From Qipengyuania atrilutea (lineage in GTDB: Bacteria; Pseudomonadota; Alphaproteobacteria; Sphingomonadales; Sphingomonadaceae), in the NCBI RefSeq assembly GCF_013370205.1, contig NZ_JABWGV010000001.1, positions 372,001 through 436,000 on the forward strand: 64,000 nucleotides of DNA, given 5' to 3'. The position numbers and the translations under genes are program-made. Within the stretch, counting starts at the first letter, position 1. Each line of letters opens with the position of its first letter. Below are positions 9,170 through 17,408 of the stretch, one piece after another. The notes beneath the pieces are model-generated. The model saw nothing but the letters and a program-made list of their open reading frames with translations. It made no database searches and was not told where the DNA came from.

Positions 9170-11833
9170 ATGACCAAGACCGTCTACACCTTCGGCGGAG
9201 ACGCCCCCAAGCCCGACGCGCGGCAGAAGGACAAGACGATTACCGGGGGGAAGGGCGCCAACCTTGCCGAAATGGCCAGCATCGGCCTTCCGGTTCCTCC
9301 CGGTTTCACGATCACCACCGAGGAAAGCGTGCGCTACTTGCGCGAAGGTGCGGCGTTTTCGGACGGTCTGCGCAGTGACGTCGCGGCGGCGCTTAATCAT
9401 ATCGAGAAGACGGTCGGCAAGCGGCTTGGCGATGCGGCTGACCCGCTTCTCGTCTCGGTGCGCTCCGGTGCCCGGGTGTCCATGCCCGGAATGATGGACA
9501 CCGTCCTTAACCTCGGCCTCAATGACGAGACTGTCGAGGGGCTGGCGGGTGCGTCGGGCGACCCGCGCTTCGCATGGGACAGCTACCGCCGCTTCATCCA
9601 GATGTATTCGGACGTGGTGCTTGGCCTCGACCACGGCCTGTTCGAAGAAGCTCTTGAGGTCGCGAAAGAGGACAAAGGCTTCTACAACGATACCGAACTG
9701 ACGGCGGACGACTGGCGGGAACTGGTTGGCGAGTACAAAAATATCGTTGCGCAGGAACAGGACGAGTCGTTTCCGCAGGATGTGCAGCAGCAGCTATGGG
9801 GCGCGATCGCGGCGGTATTCGAAAGCTGGGATTCGGACCGCGCGAAGATTTACCGCCGACTGAACGACATTCCGGCGGACTGGGGTACAGCGGTCAACGT
9901 GCAAGCGATGGTGTTCGGCAACATGGGCGACACCAGCGCGACGGGGGTTGCCTTCACACGCAATCCCTCGACCGGCGAAAAGGTCTATTACGGCGAATAC
10001 CTCATCAACGCGCAGGGCGAAGACGTCGTGGCGGGAATTCGCACACCGCAATATCTGACACGGGCGGCGAGGGAGGAAGCCGCCGCCAAGCCGCTGTCGA
10101 TGGAAGAGGCGCTGCCTGACGCTTTCGGGGAACTCAGCCGCACGTTCGAGCTGCTCGAACAGCACTACACCGACATGCAGGACATCGAGTTCACGGTCGA
10201 ACGCGGCAAGCTCTGGATGCTCCAGACGCGGACCGGCAAGCGTACGGCAAAAGCAGCGTTGAAGATGGCGGTCGACATGGTCGGTGAAGGCTTGATCGAC
10301 GAAAAGCAGGCGGTCCTTCGGATCGAGCCCATGGCGCTCGACCAGCTGCTTCACCCGACGCTCGACCCTGACGCGAAGCGCGACGTCGTCACCACCGGCC
10401 TGCCGGCATCGCCAGGCGCGGCGAGCGGCAAGATCGTGCTCGACGCCGATACCGCGGAACAGCGCGCAGGGCGGGGTGAGAAGGTCATCCTCGTGCGGGT
10501 CGAGACGAGCCCCGAAGACATTCACGGAATGCACGCCGCGGCAGGTATCCTTACCGCACGCGGCGGCATGACGAGCCATGCGGCCGTGGTCGCTCGCGGA
10601 ATGGGTCGGCCCTGCGTGTCCGGCGCCTCGAGCGTATCGATCGACCTCAAGAACCGCTCGCTGCGGATCGGCACGCGCGAATTGCGCGAGGGCGACACGA
10701 TCACGCTCGACGGCTCCAACGGTCAGGTCATGGCGGGCGAAGTCGCTACGATCGAACCCGAGATGGAAGGCGACTTCGGCACGCTGATCGGCTGGGCGGA
10801 CGAGCACCGGCGGATGCGCGTGCGGACCAATGCCGAAACGCCGGAAGATTGCCGCATGGCACGGCAATTCGGTGCGGAAGGCATCGGACTCTGCCGGACA
10901 GAGCACATGTTCTTCGATGCAAACCGGATCAGCGCCGTTCGGCAGATGATTCTTGCCGACGACGAAGCCGGACGGAAAGCCGCGCTCGAGAAACTACTGC
11001 CCGAACAGCGCAGCGATTTCCACGCGATCTTCGATGCGATGGCGGGGCTTCCGTGCACGATCCGTCTTCTCGATCCGCCGCTGCACGAGTTTTTGCCGAC
11101 AGGAGATACGGAATTTGCGGAGCTTGCGGAACTCACTGGCGTCGGAACCGATCATTTGCGCCGGCGGGCGAGCGAGCTTCACGAATTCAACCCGATGCTC
11201 GGGCATCGCGGCTGCCGGCTCGGCATCACTTTCCCCGAAATCTACGCTATGCAGGTGCGGGCAATCTTCGAAGCGGCCTGTGATGTGGCGCGCGACAGCG
11301 GCGAAGCGCCGATCCCTGAAGTGATGATCCCGCTAGTCGCGACGGCAAGAGAACTCGCGATCCTCAAGGCTCTGGTCGACGAAACCGCAGAAACGGTCTT
11401 CGCCGAAAAGGGTGCGCGGGTCGAATACCTCGTCGGCACGATGATCGAACTGCCGCGTGCTGCCCTAATGGCTGGCGAGATCGCGGAAGAGGGGGCGTTC
11501 TTCAGCTTCGGCACCAACGATCTTACGCAAACGACGCTGGGCGTGTCGCGCGACGATTCCGCGCGCTTCCTCGGACCCTATGTCGAGAAGGGCATTTTCG
11601 CTCGCGACCCGTTCGTCAGCCTCGATATCGAAGGAGTAGGGCAGCTTGTTCGTATGGCAGCGGAGCGAGGGCGCGAAACGCGGCCCGACATCAAGCTCGG
11701 CATTTGCGGAGAGCATGGCGGCGATCCGGCAAGTATTGCCTTCTGCGAGGAAGTCGCGCTCGACTACGTCAGCGCTTCGCCTTACCGCGTGCCGATCGCC
11801 AAGCTAGCGGCGGCCCAAGCTGTTTTACGCTAG
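9170..11833 (+). CDS. ppdK: Pyruvate, phosphate dikinase
   Basis: An 887-residue PPDK that interconverts pyruvate, ATP and phosphate with PEP, AMP and pyrophosphate. Domain order is the ATP-grasp nucleotide domain (GGKGANLAEM near residue 25, SVRSGA near 95), the swivelling phosphohistidine domain (GGMTSHAAVVARGMG, with the catalytic His near 467) and the C-terminal PEP/pyruvate barrel (GTNDLTQTT, and the catalytic Cys in GICGEHGG). The ATG at 9170 gives the family N-terminus; the longer frame overlaps glyS. Its TAG stop shares the palindrome CTAG with the convergent methyltransferase gene. In a heterotroph it probably serves gluconeogenic or reversible glycolytic flux. Confidence 0.97.
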   Translation: MTKTVYTFGGDAPKPDARQKDKTITGGKGANLAEMASIGLPVPPGFTITTEESVRYLREGAAFSDGLRSDVAAALNHIEKTVGKRLGDAADPLLVSVRSGARVSMPGMMDTVLNLGLNDETVEGLAGASGDPRFAWDSYRRFIQMYSDVVLGLDHGLFEEALEVAKEDKGFYNDTELTADDWRELVGEYKNIVAQEQDESFPQDVQQQLWGAIAAVFESWDSDRAKIYRRLNDIPADWGTAVNVQAMVFGNMGDTSATGVAFTRNPSTGEKVYYGEYLINAQGEDVVAGIRTPQYLTRAAREEAAAKPLSMEEALPDAFGELSRTFELLEQHYTDMQDIEFTVERGKLWMLQTRTGKRTAKAALKMAVDMVGEGLIDEKQAVLRIEPMALDQLLHPTLDPDAKRDVVTTGLPASPGAASGKIVLDADTAEQRAGRGEKVILVRVETSPEDIHGMHAAAGILTARGGMTSHAAVVARGMGRPCVSGASSVSIDLKNRSLRIGTRELREGDTITLDGSNGQVMAGEVATIEPEMEGDFGTLIGWADEHRRMRVRTNAETPEDCRMARQFGAEGIGLCRTEHMFFDANRISAVRQMILADDEAGRKAALEKLLPEQRSDFHAIFDAMAGLPCTIRLLDPPLHEFLPTGDTEFAELAELTGVGTDHLRRRASELHEFNPMLGHRGCRLGITFPEIYAMQVRAIFEAACDVARDSGEAPIPEVMIPLVATARELAILKALVDETAETVFAEKGARVEYLVGTMIELPRAALMAGEIAEEGAFFSFGTNDLTQTTLGVSRDDSARFLGPYVEKGIFARDPFVSLDIEGVGQLVRMAAERGRETRPDIKLGICGEHGGDPASIAFCEEVALDYVSASPYRVPIAKLAAAQAVLR

Positions 11834-12582
11834 TCCTTCCATCCGGTTAGCGTGATAAGCTCGAAGGTTTCGTAAGTCGGGTTGCCTGCCGGAAAGGCTT
11901 GCTGCAACCGAGTCAGCGCCTGCCGCGACAGAGGCGGTGTAGCTTGCCGCATCGTACTACCCATGCCGTGGTCGCGCATATCCGCGATCAGGCGGTCGAG
12001 TGACCGATAACCGACCTTCAGCGTATGACTATCGATCACATGCCTCGCGAAGGCCGCCCGAGCGAGCAGCGCGCTGGCCACGCCGGTATCAATCATCGGG
12101 TGGATACGCGGGGCGGGGCGGTCGGCATCTGCCGCAAGCATTGCGCTTCGCAACATCGGAAGACTGCCCGCGCCGATCAGGCTGGCCATGAAGAGGCCGC
12201 CGCTTGCCAGCGCGGTCCGGTAGTGGATTAGCGCGCCCGGCAGGTCGTTCACGCTCGCCAACGTGCCGATGTTAACGATCAGATCGAATTGACCGGCGTC
12301 AAACGGGCGTTCCTCGTCCAGATCGTGGGGGCCGCGCGTCGTGATTTCCCGGCCAGGGGCTCTTAGTCGGCCAGCAATCACGCCGCCTGCATCGCCGATG
12401 ACAAGCGCTCGCTGCGGGTTGCGCTGCATGAATGCGAGCCTTTCGGCCACATCCTCGCCGACCTCTTCGAAGAGAAATCTTGCCGCTTCCGGGTTCGCAG
12501 CCTGACGCGAGACGGCCCGCCGGTACACGGCCGACCTACGCGCTGCGGAAAAGATGGATGGAGGCGCGGTGTCTTCGTTCAC
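11830..12582 (-). CDS. SAM-dependent methyltransferase (BioC/NDUFAF5-like)
   Basis: A 250-residue class I methyltransferase-like protein. It begins with the IFSAARRSAVYRRA segment seen in the alphaproteobacterial relatives of the mitochondrial complex I assembly factor NDUFAF5. The glycine-rich motif I region reads VIGDAGG near residue 78, and FDLIVNIGTLASVNDLPGAL near 118 is the acidic/post-I region. The canonical GxGxG loop is degenerate, so SAM binding is likely but not certain. It starts with GTG and lies 6 bases from the divergent ComF gene; its stop codon shares CTAG with ppdK. A role in complex I assembly is inferred from homology. Confidence 0.75.
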   Translation of the reverse strand: MNEDTAPPSIFSAARRSAVYRRAVSRQAANPEAARFLFEEVGEDVAERLAFMQRNPQRALVIGDAGGVIAGRLRAPGREITTRGPHDLDEERPFDAGQFDLIVNIGTLASVNDLPGALIHYRTALASGGLFMASLIGAGSLPMLRSAMLAADADRPAPRIHPMIDTGVASALLARAAFARHVIDSHTLKVGYRSLDRLIADMRDHGMGSTMRQATPPLSRQALTRLQQAFPAGNPTYETFELITLTGWKD

Positions 12583-12588
12583 GCCCTC

Positions 12589-13374
12589 ATGGTGGGGTTC
12601 TTGCCAGCGCCTTGCAAGTCGGGCAGCACTGCGGTCGTGTCGCTATCAACCCAGCTATCGCGAACCTTCGCGCCGGTCATCGATCTCGTCTATCCGCCGC
12701 GATGTCCAGCGTGCGGAGAAGGAACGGCCTCGCAGACCGGACTGTGCCTTTCGTGCTGGAGCAGCCTTGAGATACCGTCCGAGCCGTGTTGCACCTTGTG
12801 TCAGTATCCGCTTGATCTCGAAGAATCGGGGGGAAGCACGGAATGTCTCGTATGCGCGAACCATCCGCCCTTGCATTCGGGAATAGCGGCGGGGACGATC
12901 TATAATGATACGTCACGCAAACTGGTGCTGGCGTTCAAACATGGCCGGCGGATCGCGCTGGCGAGGCTGCTTGCAAGCTTTATTGCGGCACGCCTGCCGG
13001 CCGATACGGCTGATTATCTGATCGTGCCCGTGCCGTTACACCGGCTGCGCCTATGGCAGCGTGGTTTCAACCAGGCGGCGCTGCTCGCGCGCGATCTCGA
13101 ACGATTGGGCAAAGGGCGCCTTATCGTGGATGGACTGGTGCGCCGGAAATATACCCGCCCGCTCGGTAATCTCGGTCAGCAAGAGCGGAAGCAAATCCTG
13201 GCCGGCTCGATCCATGTGAACGCACGGCGCGCCGAACGTCTTGAGAATGCGAAGGTCATACTGGTCGATGACGTCCTGACGAGCGGCGCGACCACGAATG
13301 TTTGCACAGATGTACTGAAACAGGCTGGTGCGAGCGAAATCGTCATCGCCTGCGCCGCCCGCAAACTTCGTTAG
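12589..13374 (+). CDS. ComF family phosphoribosyltransferase-like protein
   Basis: A 261-residue protein with the ComF architecture. An N-terminal double zinc ribbon (CPACGEG, CLSCW, CTLCQ, CLVC between about residues 38 and 90) precedes a phosphoribosyltransferase domain whose PRPP loop reads VILVDDVLTSGATT near residue 225. ComF proteins support DNA uptake in competent bacteria, but the family is also universal in non-competent species, where its role is unclear. Its start is divergent from the methyltransferase gene only six bases away, so the promoters overlap the coding sequences. Confidence 0.9.
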   Translation: MVGFLPAPCKSGSTAVVSLSTQLSRTFAPVIDLVYPPRCPACGEGTASQTGLCLSCWSSLEIPSEPCCTLCQYPLDLEESGGSTECLVCANHPPLHSGIAAGTIYNDTSRKLVLAFKHGRRIALARLLASFIAARLPADTADYLIVPVPLHRLRLWQRGFNQAALLARDLERLGKGRLIVDGLVRRKYTRPLGNLGQQERKQILAGSIHVNARRAERLENAKVILVDDVLTSGATTNVCTDVLKQAGASEIVIACAARKLR

Positions 13375-13383
13375 AAGGTTAAG

Positions 13384-13421
13384 CAAAAGCGCCCGGGGTC
13401 GTCGCGGTGACCCCGGGCGCT
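13384..13421 (-). terminator. Strong intrinsic terminator on the minus strand, no annotated gene upstream
   Basis: A perfect 13-bp GC-rich inverted repeat (13388-13400 and 13409-13421, 8-base loop) is followed on the minus strand by TTTTGCTT. There is no T-run on the plus-strand side, so the terminator is oriented for a minus-strand transcript. No recognised gene lies upstream on that strand, which is why the next entry proposes an RNA gene. Confidence 0.7.
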
Positions 13422-13610
13422 ACGTGACGAAACCGGCAACTTTCGGCTCCCCAGCCGTACCGCAGCTGCCCCCCAGCATCTGCAGTCGTTGCCATTTCAT
13501 CATTTCCGGCAGGCGCCCGATTTTCCCCTTATCGGTCGGCTGCTGCCGAAACTGATCGCCGTCTGGACGGCGCAGATGAGATACTTGCAAACAAAGAGAA
13601 TATAGCAAGC
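13384..13610 (-). ncRNA. Candidate structured small RNA between ComF and hisI
   Basis: This covers most of the only stretch over 300 bases without a clear gene (13375-13692). Read on the minus strand it contains a series of local hairpins: 13557-13572 (6-bp stem, 4-base loop), 13536-13549 (5-bp, 4-base loop), 13517-13535 (5-bp, loop AAGGGGAAA), 13444-13457 (5-bp, GGGG loop) inside a 6-bp outer stem pairing 13488-13493 with 13435-13440, and then the strong terminator. An AT-rich segment at 13585-13610 could hold a promoter, but I see no convincing -35/-10 pair. The alternative is a 66-codon minus-strand ORF (13420-13620, GTG start) with no recognisable family. The structure is seen; the RNA identity is inferred. 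Confidence 0.4.
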
Positions 13611-13692
13611 CGCACGGCACGTCCTGCGTAGATTTGGGACGCTTCTGTTGTTAAGCGGCAACACCGGCCCAGATGCACGAACGGAAGCAGCA

Positions 13693-14073
13693 ATGTCCGA
13701 TAAATTGACTGACGAAACGCGGGAAACCGGGGATGTGTTGCTGCCTAAATTCGGCGCGGACGGACTTATTACCGGCGTGGTGCAGGACGTACGGACGCTG
13801 GAAATCCTGATGGTCGCGTTCCTTGACGCAGAAGCACTCACAGCAACGCAGGAAACCGGTTTTGCGCATTTCCATTCCCGCTCGCGCAGCAAACTGTGGA
13901 AGAAGGGCGAGACCTCCGGGAATACGCTGAAGGTTATCGAAATGCGGATCGATTGCGATCAGGACGCTCTGGTAATACTCGCCGAACCGGCCGGGCCGGC
14001 GTGCCACACGGGGGCGCGGACTTGCTTCTACCGGAAGGTCGAAGGGGCTTCTCTCGCGCCGGTAAGAACTTGA
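13693..14073 (+). CDS. hisI: Phosphoribosyl-AMP cyclohydrolase
   Basis: A 126-residue HisI, the third step of histidine biosynthesis, which opens the adenine ring of phosphoribosyl-AMP. The family signatures are present: FLDAEAL, the HFHSRSRSKLWKKGETSGN block, the DCDQD metal-binding motif, and the zinc-ligand cysteines in CHTGARTCFY. It is the single-domain form; the HisE pyrophosphohydrolase is not fused. The ATG at 13693 gives the normal start. The gene stands apart from other his genes, and its stop codon lies inside a candidate operator for the next gene. Confidence 0.95.
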   Translation: MSDKLTDETRETGDVLLPKFGADGLITGVVQDVRTLEILMVAFLDAEALTATQETGFAHFHSRSRSKLWKKGETSGNTLKVIEMRIDCDQDALVILAEPAGPACHTGARTCFYRKVEGASLAPVRT

Positions 14074-14100
14074 CGCTTACGTAACGTGCTGGTAACGGTG
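14070..14100 (+). promoter_or_regulatory. Candidate MerR-family operator/promoter
   Basis: Between hisI and the MerR gene lies a short stretch with the palindrome TTACGTAA (14077-14084) inside TTGACGCTTACGTAACG, followed by GGTAACGG. MerR-type regulators of acyl-CoA catabolism (LiuR) use TTAACGT/ACGTAA-like palindromes, so this may be an autoregulatory site. The assignment is by resemblance only. Confidence 0.3.
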
Positions 14101-14105
14101 CTGGC

Positions 14106-14561
14106 ATGGCCAAAGCCCAGCACAAGACGCCCGTAATCGCCGAGCGCGAGCCGCATGCCGGCGCGCATATCGACCGTCCCGACAAGCTGGCGCGGGAGCG
14201 TTACGCTATCTCCGACCTCACCGAAGAGTTCGACTGTACCGCTCGTGCGCTGCGCTTTTATGAGGATGAGGGGCTGATCGCCCCGACCAGGGTCGGCCTT
14301 ACCCGCATCTATTCGAAGCGCGACCGGGCCAGGCTCGCGTGGATCATGCGCGCCAAGAACGTCGGTTTCAGCCTGTCCGAGATCAAGGAGATGATCGACC
14401 TCTACGATCTTGGCGACGGCAGGGTGGAGCAGCGGCGCGTGACGGTCGAACGATGCCGGGCGCATGTCGCAAAGCTCAAGAACCAGCGCGACGATATCGA
14501 GGCGTCGATCAACGAACTTACCGATTTCATAGAGCGGATCGAAACGCTCGACGCGGACTGA
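14106..14561 (+). CDS. MerR family transcriptional regulator (LiuR-like)
   Basis: A 151-residue MerR regulator. After a 30-residue charged extension, the winged-helix domain spans about residues 32-100, with the family signature TARALRFYEDEGLI. A coiled-coil dimerisation helix of about 40 residues follows. There are no C-terminal cysteines of the metal-sensing type, so it is not a metal sensor. It lies 54 bases upstream of an acyl-CoA dehydrogenase gene on the same strand, the arrangement seen for LiuR-type regulators of branched-chain or fatty acid breakdown. The target is inferred from context. Confidence 0.85.
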   Translation: MAKAQHKTPVIAEREPHAGAHIDRPDKLARERYAISDLTEEFDCTARALRFYEDEGLIAPTRVGLTRIYSKRDRARLAWIMRAKNVGFSLSEIKEMIDLYDLGDGRVEQRRVTVERCRAHVAKLKNQRDDIEASINELTDFIERIETLDAD

Positions 14562-14615
14562 CTGCCGCGCGCAGTCACCCGCCAGCACCGTAAAACAAGC
14601 TCGAGGACAGCCCCC

Positions 14616-16421
14616 ATGCCCACCTATACCGCCCCGACACGCGATACGCGTTTCATCATCAACGACCTGCTTGATCTGGCGAGCTACAACAACCTGCCGG
14701 GTTTCGAACACGCAACGCAGGACATGATCGACACGGTCGTCAACGAAGCCGGGAAGTTCTGCAGCGAGGTGCTCGCGCCGCTCAATCCGGTCGGCGACGA
14801 GGAAGGCTGCACCCGCCATCCCGACGGTTCGGTCACGACGCCCACGGGCTTCAAGGAAGCTTTCGGGCAGTACCGCGAGAGCGGTTGGGGCACGATCTCC
14901 GCGCCGGAAGAGTGGGACGGGCAGGGTATGCCGCACGTCCTCGGTTTCGCGGTGGAAGAGTTCATGTCGACCGCGAACATGGCCTTTGCCATGTATCCGG
15001 GTCTGACGAACGGCGCGGTCAGTGCGCTGATCGCGGCGGGATCGCAGGAGCAGAAGGAGAAATACCTTCCGAAAATGATTTCGGGCGAATGGCTCGGCAC
15101 CATGAACCTGACGGAACCGCACTGCGGCACCGATCTCGGCATGATCCGCACCAAAGCCGAGCCGCAAGGTGACGGTTCGTATGCGATCACCGGCACGAAG
15201 ATCTTCATTTCGGCAGGCGAGCACGACCTGACCGATAATATTATCCACCTCGTCCTCGCCAAGACGCCGGGTGCGCCGGACAGTTCGAAGGGCATTTCGC
15301 TGTTCGTCGTGCCGAAAGTGATGGTCGGCGACGACGGATCGCTCGGCGCACGGAACAGCGTGACCTGCGGCTCCATCGAGGAAAAGATGGGCATTCACGG
15401 CAACGCCACCTGCGTCCTCAATTACGACGGGGCGAAGGGCTGGATGGTCGGCGCGGAGAACAAGGGCCTCGCCGCCATGTTCGTAATGATGAACGCTGCC
15501 CGTTTGGGCGTTGGCATTCAGGGTCTCGGCCAGGCCGAGGTCGCCTATCAGAACGCGGTTGCCTATGCGCTCGACCGCCGGCAGGGACGCGCATTGACCG
15601 GCTCGGCCGAGCCCGAGGCGCAGGCCGACCCCATTTTCGTCCATCCCGACGTTCGGCGGATGCTCATGGATGCGAAAGCCTTCACCGAAGGGTTCCGCGC
15701 TTTGTGCCTCTGGGGCGCCTTGCAGGTGGATCTGACGCACAAGGCCGGAAGCGAGGAAGACCGCGAGAAGGCCGATACCATCATCAGCCTGCTCACCCCG
15801 GTTATCAAGGGCTACGGCACCGACATGGGCTACGAGATTGCCACCAACATGCAGCAGGTGTTCGGCGGACATGGCTATGTTCGCGAATGGGGCATGGAGC
15901 AGTTTGTGCGCGATGCGCGGATCGCTATGATCTACGAAGGCACGAACGGCGTGCAGGCGATGGACCTGTGTGGCCGTAAGCTCGCCCAGAAGGGCGGCGC
16001 GGCGATCCAGGCCTTCTTCGCGACCTGTGACGAGGAAATCGCCGAAGCCAAGAAGGTCGAAGGTCTCGCCGAAATGGCGGAAGCACTCGACAGCGCTCTC
16101 GGGCAGCAAAAGGCCGCGACCATGTGGTTCATGCAGAACGCCATGCAGAACCCGAACCACCTTGGCGCAGGGGCGCATCACTACATGCACATCATGGGCA
16201 TCGTCACGCTTGGCCTGATGTGGCTGCGCATGGCGACCGTCGCGCAGAAGCGGCTTGCGGGCAGCGTCGAGGACCCAGCGTTCTACGAGGCCAAGCTCGC
16301 CACGGCGCGCTACTACATGGACCGGTTCCTGCCCGATGCGGGTGCGCTGCGCCGCAAGCTGGAGGCAGGTAGCGACAGCTTGATGGCGCTGGGCGAAGAA
16401 GCCTTCGCTACTGCGGCCTAA
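14616..16421 (+). CDS. Acyl-CoA dehydrogenase (long form)
   Basis: A 601-residue FAD-dependent acyl-CoA dehydrogenase of the extended class that includes DmdC-type 3-methylmercaptopropionyl-CoA dehydrogenases. Order: an N-terminal extension (FIINDLLDL), the helical N-domain, the middle beta domain (MNLTEPHCGTDLG near 165), the helical C-domain (QVFGGHGYVREWGMEQFVRDARI near 420; YEGTNGVQAMDL near 440), and an extra C-terminal helical domain from about 470. The Glu of YEGTNG is at the usual catalytic base position. It probably acts in fatty acid beta-oxidation under the adjacent MerR regulator; chain length cannot be read from sequence. Confidence 0.93.
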   Translation: MPTYTAPTRDTRFIINDLLDLASYNNLPGFEHATQDMIDTVVNEAGKFCSEVLAPLNPVGDEEGCTRHPDGSVTTPTGFKEAFGQYRESGWGTISAPEEWDGQGMPHVLGFAVEEFMSTANMAFAMYPGLTNGAVSALIAAGSQEQKEKYLPKMISGEWLGTMNLTEPHCGTDLGMIRTKAEPQGDGSYAITGTKIFISAGEHDLTDNIIHLVLAKTPGAPDSSKGISLFVVPKVMVGDDGSLGARNSVTCGSIEEKMGIHGNATCVLNYDGAKGWMVGAENKGLAAMFVMMNAARLGVGIQGLGQAEVAYQNAVAYALDRRQGRALTGSAEPEAQADPIFVHPDVRRMLMDAKAFTEGFRALCLWGALQVDLTHKAGSEEDREKADTIISLLTPVIKGYGTDMGYEIATNMQQVFGGHGYVREWGMEQFVRDARIAMIYEGTNGVQAMDLCGRKLAQKGGAAIQAFFATCDEEIAEAKKVEGLAEMAEALDSALGQQKAATMWFMQNAMQNPNHLGAGAHHYMHIMGIVTLGLMWLRMATVAQKRLAGSVEDPAFYEAKLATARYYMDRFLPDAGALRRKLEAGSDSLMALGEEAFATAA

Positions 16422-16438
16422 GCCCGCCCAATACAACT

Positions 16439-16464
16439 CCGCCCCGGTTTTGAGGCCGGGGCGG
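16439..16464. terminator. Hairpin between convergent acyl-CoA dehydrogenase and cysK genes
   Basis: A 9-bp GC-rich inverted repeat (16439-16447 and 16456-16464, 8-base loop) lies 17 bases after the acyl-CoA dehydrogenase stop and 23 bases from the cysK stop. There is no clear T-run on either side. It is placed to act as a terminator in both directions. Confidence 0.5.
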
Positions 16465-16487
16465 TACATACTTCGCTTATGGCGGAA

Positions 16488-17408
16488 TTACTGTTCCGGA
16501 AGGAAATCCGGCACGGACAGATAGCGTTCGCCGGTATCGTAATTGAAGCCGAGCACGCGGTTGTCGCGATCGAGTTCGGGCAGCTTCTGCGCAATCGCGG
16601 CCAGCGTCGCTCCGCTGGAAATGCCGACGAGCAAGCCTTCCTTCGAAGCGCACTGCCGGGCCATTTCCTTCGCGTCCTCGGGATCGACGGAAATCGCCCC
16701 GTCGATCGACTGCGTATGCAGATTGTCAGGAATGAAGCCCGCGCCGATGCCCTGAATCGGGTGTGGACCGGGCTCGCCGCCTGATATGACCGGCGACCCC
16801 TTGGGCTCGACGGCATAGGCCTTGAGATCGGGCCAGTGCTTTTTCAGTTCCTCGGCGCAGCCCGTAATATGGCCGCCGGTTCCGACGCCTGTGATCATCG
16901 TGTCGATCGGCGCATCCGCAAAGTCCCGCAGGATCTCCTGCGAAGTCGTGCGCACGTGGACCTTGTAATTCGATTCGTTCTCGAACTGCTGCGCCATCCA
17001 GGCACCTTCGGTCTGTTCGACGAGTTCGCTTGCGCGTTCGATCGCGCCCTTCATGCCGCCTTCTTTCGGCGTGAGGTCGAACTTGGCGCCGTAGGCGAGC
17101 ATCAGGCGGCGGCGCTCTATGCTCATGCTCTCGGGCATGACCAGAACGAGCTTGTAGCCCTTTACCGCTGCTACCATCGCGAGACCGATGCCTGTGTTAC
17201 CGCTGGTCGGCTCGATGATCGTGCCGCCGGGTTTCAAGGCGCCGGACTTCTCTGCATCTTCCACCATCGCGAGGGCGATCCGGTCCTTGATCGAACCGCC
17301 CGGATTGGCGCGCTCCGATTTTACCCAGACTTCGTGGTCGGGAAACAGGCGGGCCAGGCGAATGTGCGGCGTGTTTCCGATGGTGGCGAGGACGGTATCG
17401 GCTTTCAT
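16488..17408 (-). CDS. cysK: Cysteine synthase A
   Basis: A 306-residue O-acetylserine sulfhydrylase that makes cysteine from O-acetylserine and sulfide. The PLP lysine lies in NPGGSIKDR near residue 43. PTSGNTGIG near 68 binds the substrate, the phosphate-binding loop is [11 protein letters not shown] near 175, and the ISSGA segment near 263 holds the Ser at the pyridine nitrogen. Its ATG overlaps the TGA of the upstream MFS gene (ATGA), so the two are translationally coupled. That coupling hints that the MFS protein may export cysteine or a related metabolite, an inference from context only. Confidence 0.95.
   Translation of the reverse strand: MKADTVLATIGNTPHIRLARLFPDHEVWVKSERANPGGSIKDRIALAMVEDAEKSGALKPGGTIIEPTSGNTGIGLAMVAAVKGYKLVLVMPESMSIERRRLMLAYGAKFDLTPKEGGMKGAIERASELVEQTEGAWMAQQFENESNYKVHVRTTSQEILRDFADAPIDTMITGVGTGGHITGCAEELKKHWPDLKAYAVEPKGSPVISGGEPGPHPIQGIGAGFIPDNLHTQSIDGAISVDPEDAKEMARQCASKEGLLVGISSGATLAAIAQKLPELDRDNRVLGFNYDTGERYLSVPDFLPEQ

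Noticed and set aside
14028-16469. 813-codon minus-strand ORF
   Set aside because: It is a shadow of the MerR and acyl-CoA dehydrogenase genes: high-GC genes often leave the opposite frame open. The product shows no domain.
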